Counted from the first letter of the stretch, positions 51,373 through 64,000 are shown. The stretch: 64,000 nucleotides of DNA from Lepisosteus oculatus (GCF_040954835.1 NC_090698.1:40725501-40789500), one strand, 5' to 3'. Translations and numbers: made by a program. The notes: generated from the letters alone by a model not told the origin.

Positions 51373-51411
51373 ATGACATCTGTGAGCTCCGGCAGTGACT
51401 CAACAGCTAAG
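51373..51411 (+). CDS. Possible first coding exon of an unidentified divergent gene
   Basis: ATG followed by 13 codons (MTSVSSGSDSTAK) and a textbook donor, AAG/GTAAGC, located 428 bases from the RIOK2 start on the opposite strand. The CG-containing upstream sequence and perfect donor suggest a real first exon. I do not recognise the protein, and the next exon could not be identified with confidence in the following 12.5 kb (one weak candidate at 54660-54932). It could also belong to a non-coding divergent transcript. Confidence 0.4.
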
Positions 51412-54135
51412 GTAAGCTAGTGCAGCAGTTAAAGTTGTACATTTTTTTTAAGGGCTGGTAATTCGTTCACAGCTCACTGCAGTAGCAGGTGCATTGGTAC
51501 TGTAAATAAGTAATAAAGAAGTAAACCAAAGAATGCAGTAATGCTGATTACATTTAAAATGAAATAGGTGATGTTGTGATTATCATCTGCCAGTTGTATG
51601 ACCTTTTGTTTTATGTATTCTAACCTCTCTCACGCTGTTCTTGATAATGCTATGCACAGATGCAACTGAAATATAACTAGATAACTGAAAAGTGATCATG
51701 GATGTTAGTGTGAAATAAAAGGTCTTCAGCCACACTGGCGACCACTGAATGGTGCCTCTACGAACTTCCCTTGTCGTGTTGACGTTTATATCTCATTTTA
51801 TTAGTATTGAATTCCACTCGCTTGCTGGTATGTTTTTGCCTGTGAGTTGCTTGATTCTGTTAAAAAAAGGTAACTGGTATCACTCTGGTGCTGAGTGCGT
51901 AGGGCTTTTAAAAATCTGATTAAAATTACAGTGGACAAGGAAAGCAACTAGCTTTATTTCAGGAAAAAAATCTCAATGGCTCACATTTATATTTACTGCA
52001 ATTAAAATAGAATACCCTGCTTGCAGTATGCAACATTGCTGTGTGGAAGCATACGGTATAAAAACTCCAGACTTGAGTTGTAGATATTTTCAGTGCCCCC
52101 TAGTGTTGAACCCAAGTAATACAATTTTGTATTTTCTTTATTGAACCAAGAAGTCTTGAATCCCATGATATTTAACTCCAGTATCTGTTCAACAACGGTC
52201 GAGTTGCTAGACAGTTGAGCTTTATATGTACTTATACTCTCGTATACAGACAGATAATAAAACACGTCTCATTTTTAATATCGCTTCATACATAGAATAT
52301 TTAACATTTGATTGCAGTATTCAGTCCAGTACCATGAAGATGTTGACCATATTGCTAGTCTTTGTTTGATTGCTTATCAAAGTATAAGTGCAAAGTAACC
52401 GAAGCAGTAAATCTAGTATCAGCACTGTGTTTATTTTTAAAAAAACGTTTCAGTCTATATACGTTTTATTGCTGAGAACCTGTGAAAGACGATGCAGGTA
52501 CCCTATTCCACCCCCAACTCCACCCCCTATAAGAGAAGCTGCTTCTGTTACATATTGACCAGTCTGGCAGCAATATTGTATGTGATTCAGGGAAGGTAGG
52601 GTTCTATGCCAAGATGGAAAATAAACTTCCTTATTTTGAGGCACATATTAGATTTCATACCCAGTAAAAAAAAAAAATGCTGTTTTCCATATTCCTCCTA
52701 ACAGGAGGTTTCTTCATAAGTAGGTAGCTTGTAAAAAGAATTTCAGTGGGTTGGGCTAAGATGATAAAGGAGGGCCAGTCAATTTTCAGCCCATGAACTG
52801 AGGTGTCATTGCCAAGCTGAGCAAATACTGCACATTCCATCTTGAAGGTAGATTTATAAACAAGTTTAGCTTTGTGTAATTTACGGCTTGAGAGTTGTGT
52901 ACACTGGGTTCTAGGGCTACAGACAGGGCTCTGTTCTAGTTTCATGGTCTAACAGTCAGGGTTTATTGCAAAAAGTATCAGCTTTCATATAGACATGAAG
53001 AAAAAGCTGTTAGTTTTATAAATTCAGTAGCAACTAGCTGGGGATTGCTGTTGACTCTGGTAAAATTCCTCAACTCATTTATTTTACATGTCGTGGTCCA
53101 GCAAGTGCTTCTGTCCCAGGAGATCCTCTGGGATATATTAACCAGCTAAGATACTTCAAGGGCAAAAAAAAGGACTGTGTGTCTGCAAGATGAAACAAGT
53201 GTATAGTACTTCCAGAAATGCAGAATACATTTCGGTGAGCACCTACAAGCAGCTGTGGTACATGTGAGAGCAAAAAAAAAAAGTTTTCATTTCTGAATCA
53301 GGTTTAAATCAGATTTAATGTGATAAGACAGAGGAGAGGAGAAGACATGTATTAATTCTGTGTTAAGCCAGAGTAAATAGTAAATGGCAGAGGCATTACA
53401 GAATAAACAGACATTAAGTGCTTCAGCTGGTGGACTTGGAGTCAGGATAACTTTCCTGTTATGCAACCTGAAAATCTGGCAGTAATGCACTTCAGTCCCG
53501 AGCCAGATACAGCACTTAAGCTCCTTGTGCTTCAGGTTTGCTCACTTTGGACTAAAAAGAAACAAATAAGACCCCCCAGTGCATTTCTGACTGCCCCGGA
53601 GCAATGGCAATCAAAGAATTATGCTCAATTGAAAGAAGCTTGATGGCGGTCAGCTTCTGAGATTTCGAAAAGTGAGTCAACTTATTTTTGTCTGCCTTAA
53701 ATTTTTGAGTGACACCACAGATAGTACACGTTTTATGTAAAAATTGTTAAAAAGAGCAGTTTAAAAATGTTTTTCAGATACATCTGGACTGGGCTGAGAA
53801 ACTAGCCAATGGGGTTCCTGAAATGGATCTACCCATTTGGCATGCAGTCCCAGAACTGCTGATTTCATTTTGAGGTAGTAAGACAGGGTTCCCCGTGTTA
53901 CTGCAGCAAATTGGCTTTTCCTTGGTTGAGATGGTTTGTAATAAGACAGGGTTTTCTTGACTTTCTAGACAATAGCACTTTTTCAGTGTTAGTATTGACC
54001 CTGTCACTTGCATCTGTCTCATATAAATCTGTGAGTGCTTTGCATTTTCATATCTTGTGCTGGTGTCAAGGGTATGGAAAGAAGCAGAGAAGATTAAGAA
54101 CTACCAATTCGAGGGCAGTGTGAAAACAAACAGTA

Positions 54136-54296
54136 CTGGCAGGTTCTGGAAGAACTGGCCCTGGTGTGAGTGTGTGTGTCCAGCAATGGCCTGGCATTCT
54201 GTCCAGGGTGTTTCCTGTCTCGTGCCCGTTGCTTGCTGGGATAGGCTCTGGCTCCTCAGCGATCTTCGATTGGACAAAGTGGTTAGAAAATGTGTG
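54136..54296 (+). repeat. Family A SINE, 3' part
   Basis: Recognised by GGCATTCTGTCCAGGGTGTT, GCTTGCTGGGATAGGCTCTG and AAAGTGGTTAGAAAATG. The head and the premature ATGG tail are lost. Confidence 0.65.
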
Positions 54297-56718
54297 GGTG
54301 AGTATGGATATTTGAGGTGAACTGGATGAAAAGTCCAATCTGGGCAGATGGAAGAAGATAGATCTTTATACGTTATACAAGCAGAAAGACCACTACCGTA
54401 ATTATTTCTAGTATAAATAAAAATCTCCCTTTTTTTTAGCAATAAGTGAAGAAATCTAATGTCTTATTACTAAGCTGCAACTATTTTTAATTAATTAATT
54501 TAAGTCGTACTGTATATCACTAACCACAAAACAAATAGCTAGATTTGTTTGGCTTCCCAAATGAACTAGAGGGCTCTAAGGCCAAGGAGACACCTGCACT
54601 TCTTGCCTGGTTTAACAGCAGGCAGTGCCACACTGACATGTCTTAACTCCCTTTTCCAGGGAAAACTTTCAAGCCATTCCTTTCAGTGTGAAAGAAAAGG
54701 ATCTCCTCCCTCCTGCACTTGCAGGCATGATATCCTTTTCGATAAGAGTCGCTTAAGAAGAATCAGAAACTCTGACAGCGAAAGAGATAAAGTACAAAAA
54801 AGGTTTTTGTTTAGTCAATTGAAATGCCATGGATTCAATTTTCTTTTATGCTTTCCCTGTTGTTTTTTTCATGAAATTACTAATTGTAAATACAAAAAAG
54901 GACAGGACAACAGTCAAACGGAAAAGGCAGCAGTAAGGTGAAGATATGAACTATTATATGTGCTCTATCAAAGTGGAAGCTTTCATTTACATACCTACAG
55001 CTGATGGCTTTTTCTGCTCCTGGCTCTATCTTCAGGCGAGTCCCTCCTTCACTAGGTAGTGAGGAGGACCAAAACACACCTTTTAGAGATGCATAGCAAC
55101 TTATCCTGGGAAACCCCTCACTCCAGCTTCAGCTAGCAGGCCCTTGAACTTTCCCTCCCCTCAGCTTCCTCTGGTATGGCTCCTCCAGGTTGATGTTCTT
55201 GGTAGCTCTTGACCAAAATGAACTTATTCTGAATACTTACTGTATATTTTGGCCATATTGAGCTTCTGCGAAATTACAGCTATACAATAGTAGGGCGGAC
55301 AGCATGAGCAGCACTGGTTTGAGCTTCACGTGCTGAGGCAGTTCAGGACAGTGAGACTCATTCAGACTCGGAGAGCACGCAGTAGAGGGCAGCTTATTCA
55401 ATATTAGGATGTCATGTATTACTGTGTCCTGTATTGTCTAGACTCTGGTAAGGTTACATACTTGTTTTGTTGGCTCGGCAATAGTGATGCATTGAGAAGG
55501 ACGAACTTTCCCATTTTTACGGCTGCATGACTTTTATCAGTCCAATTCGAACTATTTTCATACTGGTACAGTGAGGCTGGAAATTTACCTGGTACATTTT
55601 GTGGTTCTGGATACTGTTTAAAATATATATTTTCAGGGCTTGTGCAAATATGGGAATGTTATTGCTGGCCTTGTGTATTTATATTAAAGTCAGCCAAAAA
55701 ACTTTAATGTGAGCCATTACCACTGACGGCTTGTCTGAAGAGTGTCTTTTATACAGAGGAGCGCCGTGGCAATTCAGAACACATGAAACCTTGAAACTTT
55801 CACTTACTGTATGGATTGTAAAGCTAGAATCCGTCTTTGTGGGTCTCAGTTGAATGCCCTTAGAGATGACATGTAATGTGTCTGTAGCTGAATTTTAGTG
55901 GGCATTATTTTAATATACTGTTACTTCAAGAATAATTCCTATTCAGTGCAAGGGCACTGAACCCTGTCACAAATTCTCTATTGGGAAAGAGTTTTCTGTT
56001 TTTGCTTTTTACATGCCAGATGATCTGTATGGTTTACCCCTCTGCCAATAAAAATATCTGGTTATTTTGTTTAGAATTTTATATGCATGAAATAAGTGGT
56101 TAAAGTCTGAATTCACATTGGGAAAGATCTCAAGAGCTGATAACTAGAGGTGAAGGCTTTATCCAGAATGGAGATGGAGGTAATCTTATTAGCCTATTAC
56201 ACAGTATTACAAACAAAAAACATTGGCCTAAGGCTGTCTGTTTTGCCATATATGTTTGCTTTGTTGAAGAGATCTTTTATAGCGGTTTGAACAACATCTA
56301 ATGAGGGCAGGTGGACATGGCTGTATTCTAATGTGGTGTGGCCAAATACTCAGATAATAAATCTGTATATAAGAAATTATATTGCAGATATTTGTTGCCG
56401 AAAAGAGTTTTTGTGGTAAATTACCTTTGACAACTTGGAATACATTCTCAAAATAAAATGGTAGAAATTACCGAAAAGACTCTAAGCGGTTTTAACAAAT
56501 TGCTTACATTCGGAGTGAATGCACAGTTTTCAGTCACTGGAGTTTGTCAAAAGACCTGGGGCCTGGGTTTGATATCCTGCTGTTCTTCCAATGTGAAAAA
56601 AATGTCTGTATTCTGGTTTATATTATTCTGGCTGTAGTGATGTTGATGATAAACATAACTGCTGTGTGTTTACTGTAAGCGCTTCAATTTGATCATTTGC
56701 TTACACTGAATATGGATA

Positions 56719-56868
56719 GGGCTGCACGGTGGCAAAGTAGTTAACATTGCTGCCTTGCAGCTCTGGGGTCCTGGGTTTGATTCTTGGGGTGCCATCTGTG
56801 TGGAGTTTGTATGTTCTCTCCTGGTTTGCATGGGTTTTCTTTGATTGCGCTGACTTCTTCCCATGTGA
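56719..56868 (+). repeat. Family A SINE, 5' part
   Basis: Well preserved pol III head: GCTGCACGGTGGCAAAGTAG (A box region) and GGGTTTGATTC (B box), then TGTGTGGAGTTTGTATG. It breaks off after TTCTTCCC. Confidence 0.75.
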
Positions 56869-58001
56869 TACAGGGATTCGTATAGTTGTGACCATTCATT
56901 ATTGTTTGGAGTCTTGCGTGATGTTGGATGTTTCACATTGTGTTGTGCTTTTAAACTTACAATGAACATGAAGCTCATTTGGCCAACTCAATTCACAACA
57001 TCTCTGAGAATTGATCTTCTGTAATTATGGAGGCAAAATGTTGGAGGAACATGTTTCTAGAGCCAGGTGCACGTGCGACAGTTATAAAAAATATATATAT
57101 TTTTTTCCCAAATCCATCAACATCAGCTCAACAAATACCCTTTTGTGTGAGGCTCATGAAGATGTTTGTTTTGCTGGTACAAGGCATGTAATCTGCGTCA
57201 TTTGCTTTATATAATGTTTTCACTAGCAACAACATCTAATTTGCAAAAATAAAGTAGAAATTTAATTAGAGGGTATTCTTTAAAATATAATGGCTAATTA
57301 ATATTTTCTTTCATTACGGCAAATGTATGAAAAAAAAGCAAAACAAAGTTTTCAGTTACTCCGTTTTTCAAAACAAAACAACTAATACAACGCATTTGGT
57401 AACATTAATTGGGAGAAGTTTTTACAGTTCTTATTTTCCTCAAAGCGTCTACATGCATTATCTTCTGATTTGGCATGGTTGATTTCTAAATACTAATACA
57501 ACATTGAAGTACACAGTCAATTCTCAGACATTCTAGGAACATTCCTTATTAAAATTTAGGAAGTTATCCTTTTAATTCTTTAGATGTACGAATGGCTTAT
57601 GTGTTACACCAAGGTCTAGGAACAACTTGTCAGTTCCTTGTCCCTATGAGCAGCTTATAGATCTGGGCAGAGCATTTTTTATGAAATCCAGGAATATGGA
57701 ACGCCTGACTAATCTCAGTGAAGTGTAAGCCATTCAGCAGACAGAATTTTGGAAACTAACATTTAAAAAGGATTAGCGAGTTGATCTTCTAAACTGAACA
57801 AAATGTGTAGTTTTTTATATTCATTTTGTCTTTTGTATTTTATGTGGTAACAAAGTGCTTGTCATTGTTGGATTTCTCCTTGACTATATTTGGGTAAATG
57901 TCAGGAGGGCTTGGTGTACTACTCAGGATTACTGCAGGGAAATGAGGTGGCCTGTCAGGGTTTTTGTGTTGCCACAGGGTGTCACTGATGCTCCATGCAA
58001 A

Positions 58002-58050
58002 AAAACATTTTTAATTACAGTATATCAAGTACTGTAATTAAAAATGTTTT
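58002..58050. repeat. Perfect 21-bp inverted repeat, 7-base loop
   Basis: AAAACATTTTTAATTACAGT + A (58002-58022) and its exact complement at 58030-58050, separated by TATCAAG. AT-rich, in the gene-poor right part. There is no following T-run on the plus strand that would suggest a pol III or bacterial-type terminator. Confidence 0.85.
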
Positions 58051-58303
58051 AATTTTAGTAGTGTGTTATGTGTACATTTTAAAGATATGTTTACAGAAGC
58101 AAATATAGAAATATTGTTGTGTAACTTTCTCCTTGAAAAGTAAAATTTCACATTGACCCTCTGTGTCTGAAGGAGCACTATTTTAAAGTTGTTCGACAAA
58201 TATGAGAAATGTTAGCCTAAATGCAGTTTCTGCTGCTAGTACTAAATTGAGCCACAACTGATGAAGTGGGTCCCCCCTTAATGTAAAATGCAATGGAACA
58301 AAC

Positions 58304-58558
58304 TATCCATCCATTTTCTAACCTCTTTATCCAATACAGGGTCGTGGGGGAGCCAGAACTTACACCAGGACCAATTTTCCCAGAACCCAATGAACTTACC
58401 AGTATGTCTTTGGACTCTGGGAGGAAACCAGATCACTTGTAGGAAACCCACACAAACTCTGGGAGAACATATAAACCCCACACAGATAATACCTGAGGCC
58501 TGGAATTGAACCCAGGACCCCAGCACTAAGAAGCAGCAAAGCTAATCACTGTGCTGAC
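58304..58558 (-). repeat. Family A SINE
   Basis: Reverse-strand copy from CTATCCATCCATTTTCTAAC through GGAATTGAACCCAGGACCCC to AGCTAATCACTGTGC. Confidence 0.75.
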
Positions 58559-61500
58559 GAAGAACTATACATGTAATCAGTAATTCTTGATAAAAGCATT
58601 AAAACTGAAAACTTGCATTGTTGAATATTTTTTGTTTTAAAAAGTGGATTTGTCAGGGCTTATACTGTAGTCAGGATTAAAGATGAATAACTTTTAGTTT
58701 TAAATCTTGCTTTGTATTTTAAGTTTATTTTAGAATTAGAGACTAGGATTATGTTTAGAGTTAAATCAAGGGGAAGGCTGTTTCTCCATCTTCTCAAAAT
58801 TATTTCATATGTTAGCAATTTCATTTCCAAGCAATCCAAGCTCATCTCCTGGATGTATTTTATTTTAGTCCTAAAAGTCTATGACACATTCACAACTTTT
58901 ATTTTCAAAGCAAGTGCTTTTCTGAGAAAGCGGCAGCCTTCAAAGTTCTCCTGTCTTCTCTCATTACAGATTTTGTTTTCCTCAATTCTCCTGTAAGAAG
59001 ATGAACTGACCAATCCTATCTAGCTTCACCAGTTGGAAACAAAAGACACTAAACAGAGACTTGACCGTTCCCTCTGTGCTGCAAAATATTTCAGCTTCTC
59101 TGTGCCAAGTGTACAGTTCACTGTTCGGTCACCTGAATCTGTCAGTTTAGCACGTCTAAAGCTGCAGTCGGCACTGTTGTGGTGTGCTGAGGTCATAGCA
59201 TGAGGCCCTAAACATTGCCTGGCTCATTATTCCCCCAGGAAGGTCAAGACCTTGACCGTCAGACCGGAACTGCACACTAATTAAGCGCCTTGTTTTGGCA
59301 CTGGAAGTGTCGCGTCTGCAGGACTTCCTACTGGGATTAATGGTGTTCATGTTCACTTTTCATAAATGTACAAAAGAAAAGCTAGGTTTCTCTGGAGGCA
59401 AGGCTGCAACGGTTGTGTGATGAAACAAAGCTAAGTTTATTTTTTCCACTTCCAGGGCCACTGGCAGCCACTGGTATTTTTTTTAGATTAAATCAACCAC
59501 TAAATTGTTAGCTAAACCAGAGTATGGCTGTTTTTTTGGCAAACTTTCTTGGTCAAATATGACATAGATCTAGTCCAGAAATGGCAAGCTAAAGATCAGT
59601 GCCTATAAAAAAATGACTGCTTTTCAGGATAACTGAATGTCAGGTCACTTTGGAAACATGAAATCTATCATGATACCTTTTTGAGCAGAGAAGAACAGTG
59701 TACTTATGCAAACCCTTTACAGTGAACAGTATGAGCATTTAATATAGCTGGTTGTCATACTAAAAGGTACTGTATGCCTGTTTACATATAAATTAAAATA
59801 ATGCTGGGCTAATATGTTAAATGACTTATTCATGAGCAGGGAAAGGAGTCTGCTCAAATAATGTTTAAAACCAAAATGCATTGATTGTAGAAGTATCTAT
59901 CCTGTATGACCAGTTATTGTTTGTGGAGAATTCTGTAAAATCAATATTAAATCTTAGCTGTGAATCTGAAAAAAAAAGCAGTTTAAAGTTATTCTTTTCT
60001 AATTCACACACAGACTGTGCATAAATAATATATTCTTTATTTAAACTGTTATAGAATGTGATCTCTGAGGCACACAATGTATTAGATACACTGTATAAAA
60101 TGTGAAAAACACCACTGATATGCTAATACAGATTTCTGTGATACACTCTTAGATATGATTCTGTTTCTTCAATTTTTATTAGATTTGGACAGGAAGTACC
60201 TTCAAATTCCCTTGTGTGGTTCTAAAATTCACAATAGTTTTTCTTTTTCGTAAATCTGTGGCCGATTAACCTGGCCTACATTTGGACTGATAAACCACTA
60301 CAAGGACAACATGTATTTCATCTTAGAACAGAAAGGGCAAAAATTCAGCAAGACATTAAAAGTTTTAATTTCTTATTGTACGGCCCTGTTATTTAGTAGA
60401 TTTCTTGTTTTTGACGGTCAGAATTGCTATTGTTCTTAGTTAAGGCTCCCTTCAAACCATCTCTTGCTTTATTTCAGGTGCCAAACATGTGAAAAACTGA
60501 ATCTTAAGTTATTTATTTCTTGTTTCTGTAAAAAGCTAATACAGATCTACGTGACTTCATTTTGAATCACGTTTTGCTAGCAATTAAATATTTTCTCTTT
60601 TGTCCACTTAATGAACATTAAACTAGTACATGAAAGCCAACAGTTACCAGTTAGACTTTTCCGTTATAGGGAAAATCATGCTATATATATTTTTTTTAAG
60701 TAAAGTTTCAATAGTGTTTTTTATCACATTGGGAATGTTTTTTTGACATTTAAGACAAATCACTCTCTAGTAAAAGTTTAATTTAGAAAGGGAGGTGAAG
60801 AGGAAATATAAGGACTTGAAATATGTAGAGAATTAAGCCCACAAAAAAGTCTAGACGCTATTATTACTATTCATTTTTATCACACCCTGAATTTTGTGTG
60901 CTGTGGTGCCTTGAATGAGGAGATGGTGCCCAAGGCAACCATTTAAAAACGAAAGAGTGTGTGGTTGACAGCTTTTATTGAATGTTCAGTTCCTCTGCAT
61001 AAAATAAAGGAAGTATTGTAAATTACTGAACTTTGCGTGGAAAGATAATGAGTATAAATGGCCTGTAAGATGAGTTTTGAATTGTATAAAGAGATGAATA
61101 TGATAAAGGTAGCAACAATTCTTTTGAGTGTTTTGCAAGTGGATTATGAACATACAGGATGCAAAAAATATATAATTTCATACCAGCAACATAATGCTCA
61201 GTTCTGTAACCAGTTGCTTAAGGTCAAAGAGAGAAGCATATCTGAGTAGGAGATGCATAATTAGTTTAAAAGGGTGTATTTTCTTTATAAAGTTAGAATA
61301 CAAAACGAATATGTTGAAATATTACTGTTCTGAAAAGCCCTTTAGAAATTTTACATCTTCAAAAATATGGAATTATATAAATGCATGTTTTTTAATATAC
61401 TTCAAGCGTGGAAATCAGTTTTTTAAGTCTTGCAGCTCCTCCTACTTGCCATATGAATCTACTATTTCAAGAGGAGATAAAAGGGAATGTAGATAAGTAG

Positions 61501-62756
61501 ATCCTATCATCTAAACTGATTTATCTTTTTTTCCTTTCATCTGCACCTTCGGTTTCTCTGGCTTGTACTTTCTTGGATAATCATACTCACTCTTACCTGT
61601 AGTCTAAATGGCAAGTACTGTATAACTGTCACATTGCCGTGTTTAATTTTTTTACATTTCTTTCTTGAGAAGAACTAGGCCAACCGATGAACATTATAGA
61701 TCCTCAAAAATGCTGTAACAGAGTTACAAATATGAAGTAGTAGTTCTGCATAAGTGGATCTTGTCTGTGACAAGCCAGACATTTTCTATGCAATCCAACG
61801 TTAATGCATGCTAGAGACAAATACAGAAAAATTAAGTTGTGGTAAATGTATGGAAATTTTGGGAACACTTATTCTGTAAGAATGTTCTGTAATTTGTTGA
61901 ATTACAAGATTCTGCTCCATGTTGCTTTTCTCCTGTTGCAATTGTTCAGCGTGTTGTGCTGGCAAGATAAGCAATAGCATGGGCAAATTACATCCCAAAT
62001 GACATTCTGTTATTCCTTTTCAGAGATTCAGGAAATCTGTAAAAAGAATACTGGCGGAGTCTTAGGTCTATATGGAATTCAGAAGCTATTTAGAACATTA
62101 ATATTGCTTATCGGCGTGACAGAGCTCCTCCGGGGGCTTGAAACATGTTGGTATTTGGAACCAAGGTCAACGGCTGTTATTCTGAGCACCAACAGTGAAG
62201 TACTGTGTAGGTTCCACATTTGACAGAAAGGGATTTCATTAATGCCTTTAAAATGCCATCGCAGGAACACATGTTGATTCCAAAGTCTACACCTCATATG
62301 CCCAGAGCTTTTTTTCATTAATTAGTCATTTAGTGTACAGTAATTGCACATTAAAAGCTAGCAATGTTTGTGTTTGCCGTGGTTGGCAGGGCTGTCTTTT
62401 TACTTTCCAACAACAATGCAGACTTTGCAGAATGAAGTGCACAGACTTTCAAAAGAACGCCTGCTCATCTGGTTCTGTAGATAAGACCTGATAGTTATTG
62501 TGAGCAGATAATTAAGTGTGTGCTTGTGAACTTTAATACTCTGTGAAGCTACACAGCTATGGATTAAGGAGTTAACAGCAATTCATTTATTTGCTTACAA
62601 TATACCGTTGATCATACTATCACACTGGACGAATAGCTGAAATTTATTTTGAACATAAAGCAACAGTGCTGTGATATTGAGTGGACTCTGACTAACTGAT
62701 AAGCACAGTCAGTTTATTTAAACGATGGTAATTATTATGGGCTTGTCTGATTTCAT

Positions 62757-63085
62757 CAGTCTATAAGGACATAAGAAAGGTTACAAATAAGAAGAGGCCA
62801 TTCAGCTTCTACAGTACCTTGTTTTGTCATTAGCACATTGATCCCTTGATCTCATGCAGCTTTTTCTTAAAGGAATCCAGAGTTGGATACTCCCACATAG
62901 CCTTGAGGAAAGAATCACCCCCTGCTCTCATTTTTAAGTCTTTTAACATTGTATATGAGGTTTCCTTTTTATCTCTTAAAATGATTTTAGTAGCTTTGTA
63001 CTTGTGCCCTATTCACACATTTGTTCTAAGTGTTTTTGTAATGACTATTATTTTAAAAGCCTCATACTGAGAATAAGTTGATCTA
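62757..63085 (-). mobile_element. Degenerate LINE 3' end, same family, reverse orientation
   Basis: Starts with the terminus in reverse: GGACATAAGAAAGGTTACAA, then AGAAGAGGCCATTCAGC. It continues with CAGCTTTTTCTTAAAGGAAT and CAGAGTTGGATACTCCCACA, the coding 3' end on the opposite strand. Confidence 0.6.
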
Positions 63086-63328
63086 TGGCCATTTTGATCT
63101 TTATTGATTGATTTATTAATCAATCCATTTTTTATTCTACCATAAGCCTAATGAAGGGATTCAGTAACCTGAATATATACCTTAGGGTCTGAATAATACA
63201 AACCATGTTGCAATACCTTGCAAAAATTGTTTTCTCATCTGTTACTGTACATGCTGGATATCCCACGTTCTTATATTAAGGAGACTTTCAGTGGTTCTCT
63301 GATATTTCACGAACAGGCAGTTAGCAAA

Positions 63329-64000
63329 TTCAAATTCAAACAGCTTTATTAGCATGACTGTCAACTTACCAAAGTTCCCAAAGTATATACAATCAATAAA
63401 CCTTTACGATACAAAAACATAGGACTTTTACATACAACATATAACACAAAGAACATTATTGAAAGACAGGATCACTGTTACTCAGGCTGTGACAGGAGAT
63501 CACAGACTGGGCTTGTTCTCTGTTGAGTCCCCTCCCCCCTCTCCCAGTAGGATTGGGAGCTGTTCTGATTCTGGCAGGTGTGGGAATTCTGGGATTAGGT
63601 TTGTTATTTAAGGGAGGAATGTTTGTCTAATCTCAGAGTATTTTGCACAGTGCACAGTGTCTCTGTTTCTCCACTGCTGGCAGTGGAAGCACAACCTGTC
63701 CTCCCTGGGCAGCCAGTTTCTATGGCAAGATTGTGGTCACTGAGTATATACTTCATCAGGGTTTCTTACCACGGTCAAATATTCAGCTAGTGTTTTTCGT
63801 CTGTTTATTTTGTGTTTGTGTGTATGTTTCCCCGTTAATGAGATATTGTTATTTAATATGTGCTGTGATGTGGTTTGTGGTGCTTTAGTAGTGCTGTCCT
63901 GAGGCTGCTGTGGGAGTGTTTCGGGACAGTGAGCTTCTGGACCAACTGGCTCAGAGGACTCTTCTTTGGGCTCAGCTGTTGGCTCGGCAGGACCTTGTGG
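63329..64000 (-). mobile_element. 3' part of a LINE, cut by the right window edge
   Basis: On the minus strand the end reads CATGCTAATAAAGCTGTTTG then GAATTTGAATTTG, a polyadenylation signal with a short repeat tail. Upstream, 63720-63510 decodes to NWLPREDRLCFHCQQW, then VHCAKYSEIRQTFLP, a stop, and PESEQLPILLGE. This is the C-terminal Cys/His motif and LLGE ending typical of fish non-LTR ORF2 proteins. The motif is partly deleted and the frame broken, so this copy is inactive. Confidence 0.65.

Larger units (their letters stand above)
51412..63328. other. Gene-poor region right of RIOK2
   Basis: Contains three family A SINEs, a LINE end (62757) and the 21-bp palindrome. No exon could be assigned to a known gene. 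The stretches 57560-57760, 59030-59350, 60870-61060 and 62100-62720 are less AT-rich and less repetitive than their surroundings and could be conserved non-coding elements, judged by eye only. Confidence 0.5.

Noticed and set aside
53461..53643. Possible exon of the divergent gene
   Set aside because: There is no good acceptor in phase with the 51411 donor, and the residues look random.

Overview
The window looks like vertebrate genomic DNA from a ray-finned fish. It is AT-rich and intron-rich, has GT-AG exons, and is dense with SINEs and LINE, Penelope and Tc1 remnants of the kind common in fish. The mix of 5S-rRNA-derived SINEs, tRNA-derived SINEs, CR1-like LINE debris and Penelope elements, plus unduplicated-looking LIX1-RIOK2 synteny as in tetrapods, would fit a non-teleost such as gar or bowfin. 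That species-level guess is inference only.

Two protein-coding genes can be reconstructed exon by exon, both on the minus strand and in the tandem order known from tetrapods. LIX1 occupies positions 1886-28043: coding exons 1-5 are present and the last exon lies beyond the left edge. RIOK2 occupies 39280-50945: all 10 coding exons are present, giving an intact 540-residue ORF with the RIO kinase lysine and aspartates in place. The 11 kb between the two genes holds only SINE copies, LINE debris and unassigned sequence.

Upstream of RIOK2 (50946-51372) is a compact region with E-box and CRE-like sites. Right after it, on the plus strand, is an ATG followed by 13 codons and a strong splice donor. 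This suggests a divergent transcript from a shared promoter, but I cannot name that gene. The remaining 12.5 kb to the right edge is gene-poor, with a few SINEs, a degenerate LINE and unassigned stretches, and ends inside the 3' part of a minus-strand LINE.

Most of the non-exonic structure I could explain is mobile DNA. It comprises about 14 copies of one tRNA-derived SINE family with an (ATGG)n-type tail, three copies of a second tRNA-SINE, two or more of a third, three copies of a 5S-rRNA-derived SINE (SINE3 type), two 5'-truncated Penelope-like elements, at least three CR1-like LINE fragments and two Tc1-like remnants. The Penelope copies are the most interesting part. One has a 14-bp target-site duplication, sits inside a Tc1-like remnant, keeps its GIY-YIG coding end open, and carries a hammerhead-ribozyme-like core downstream. 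I see no prokaryotic-style system, CRISPR array or new multigene system here.
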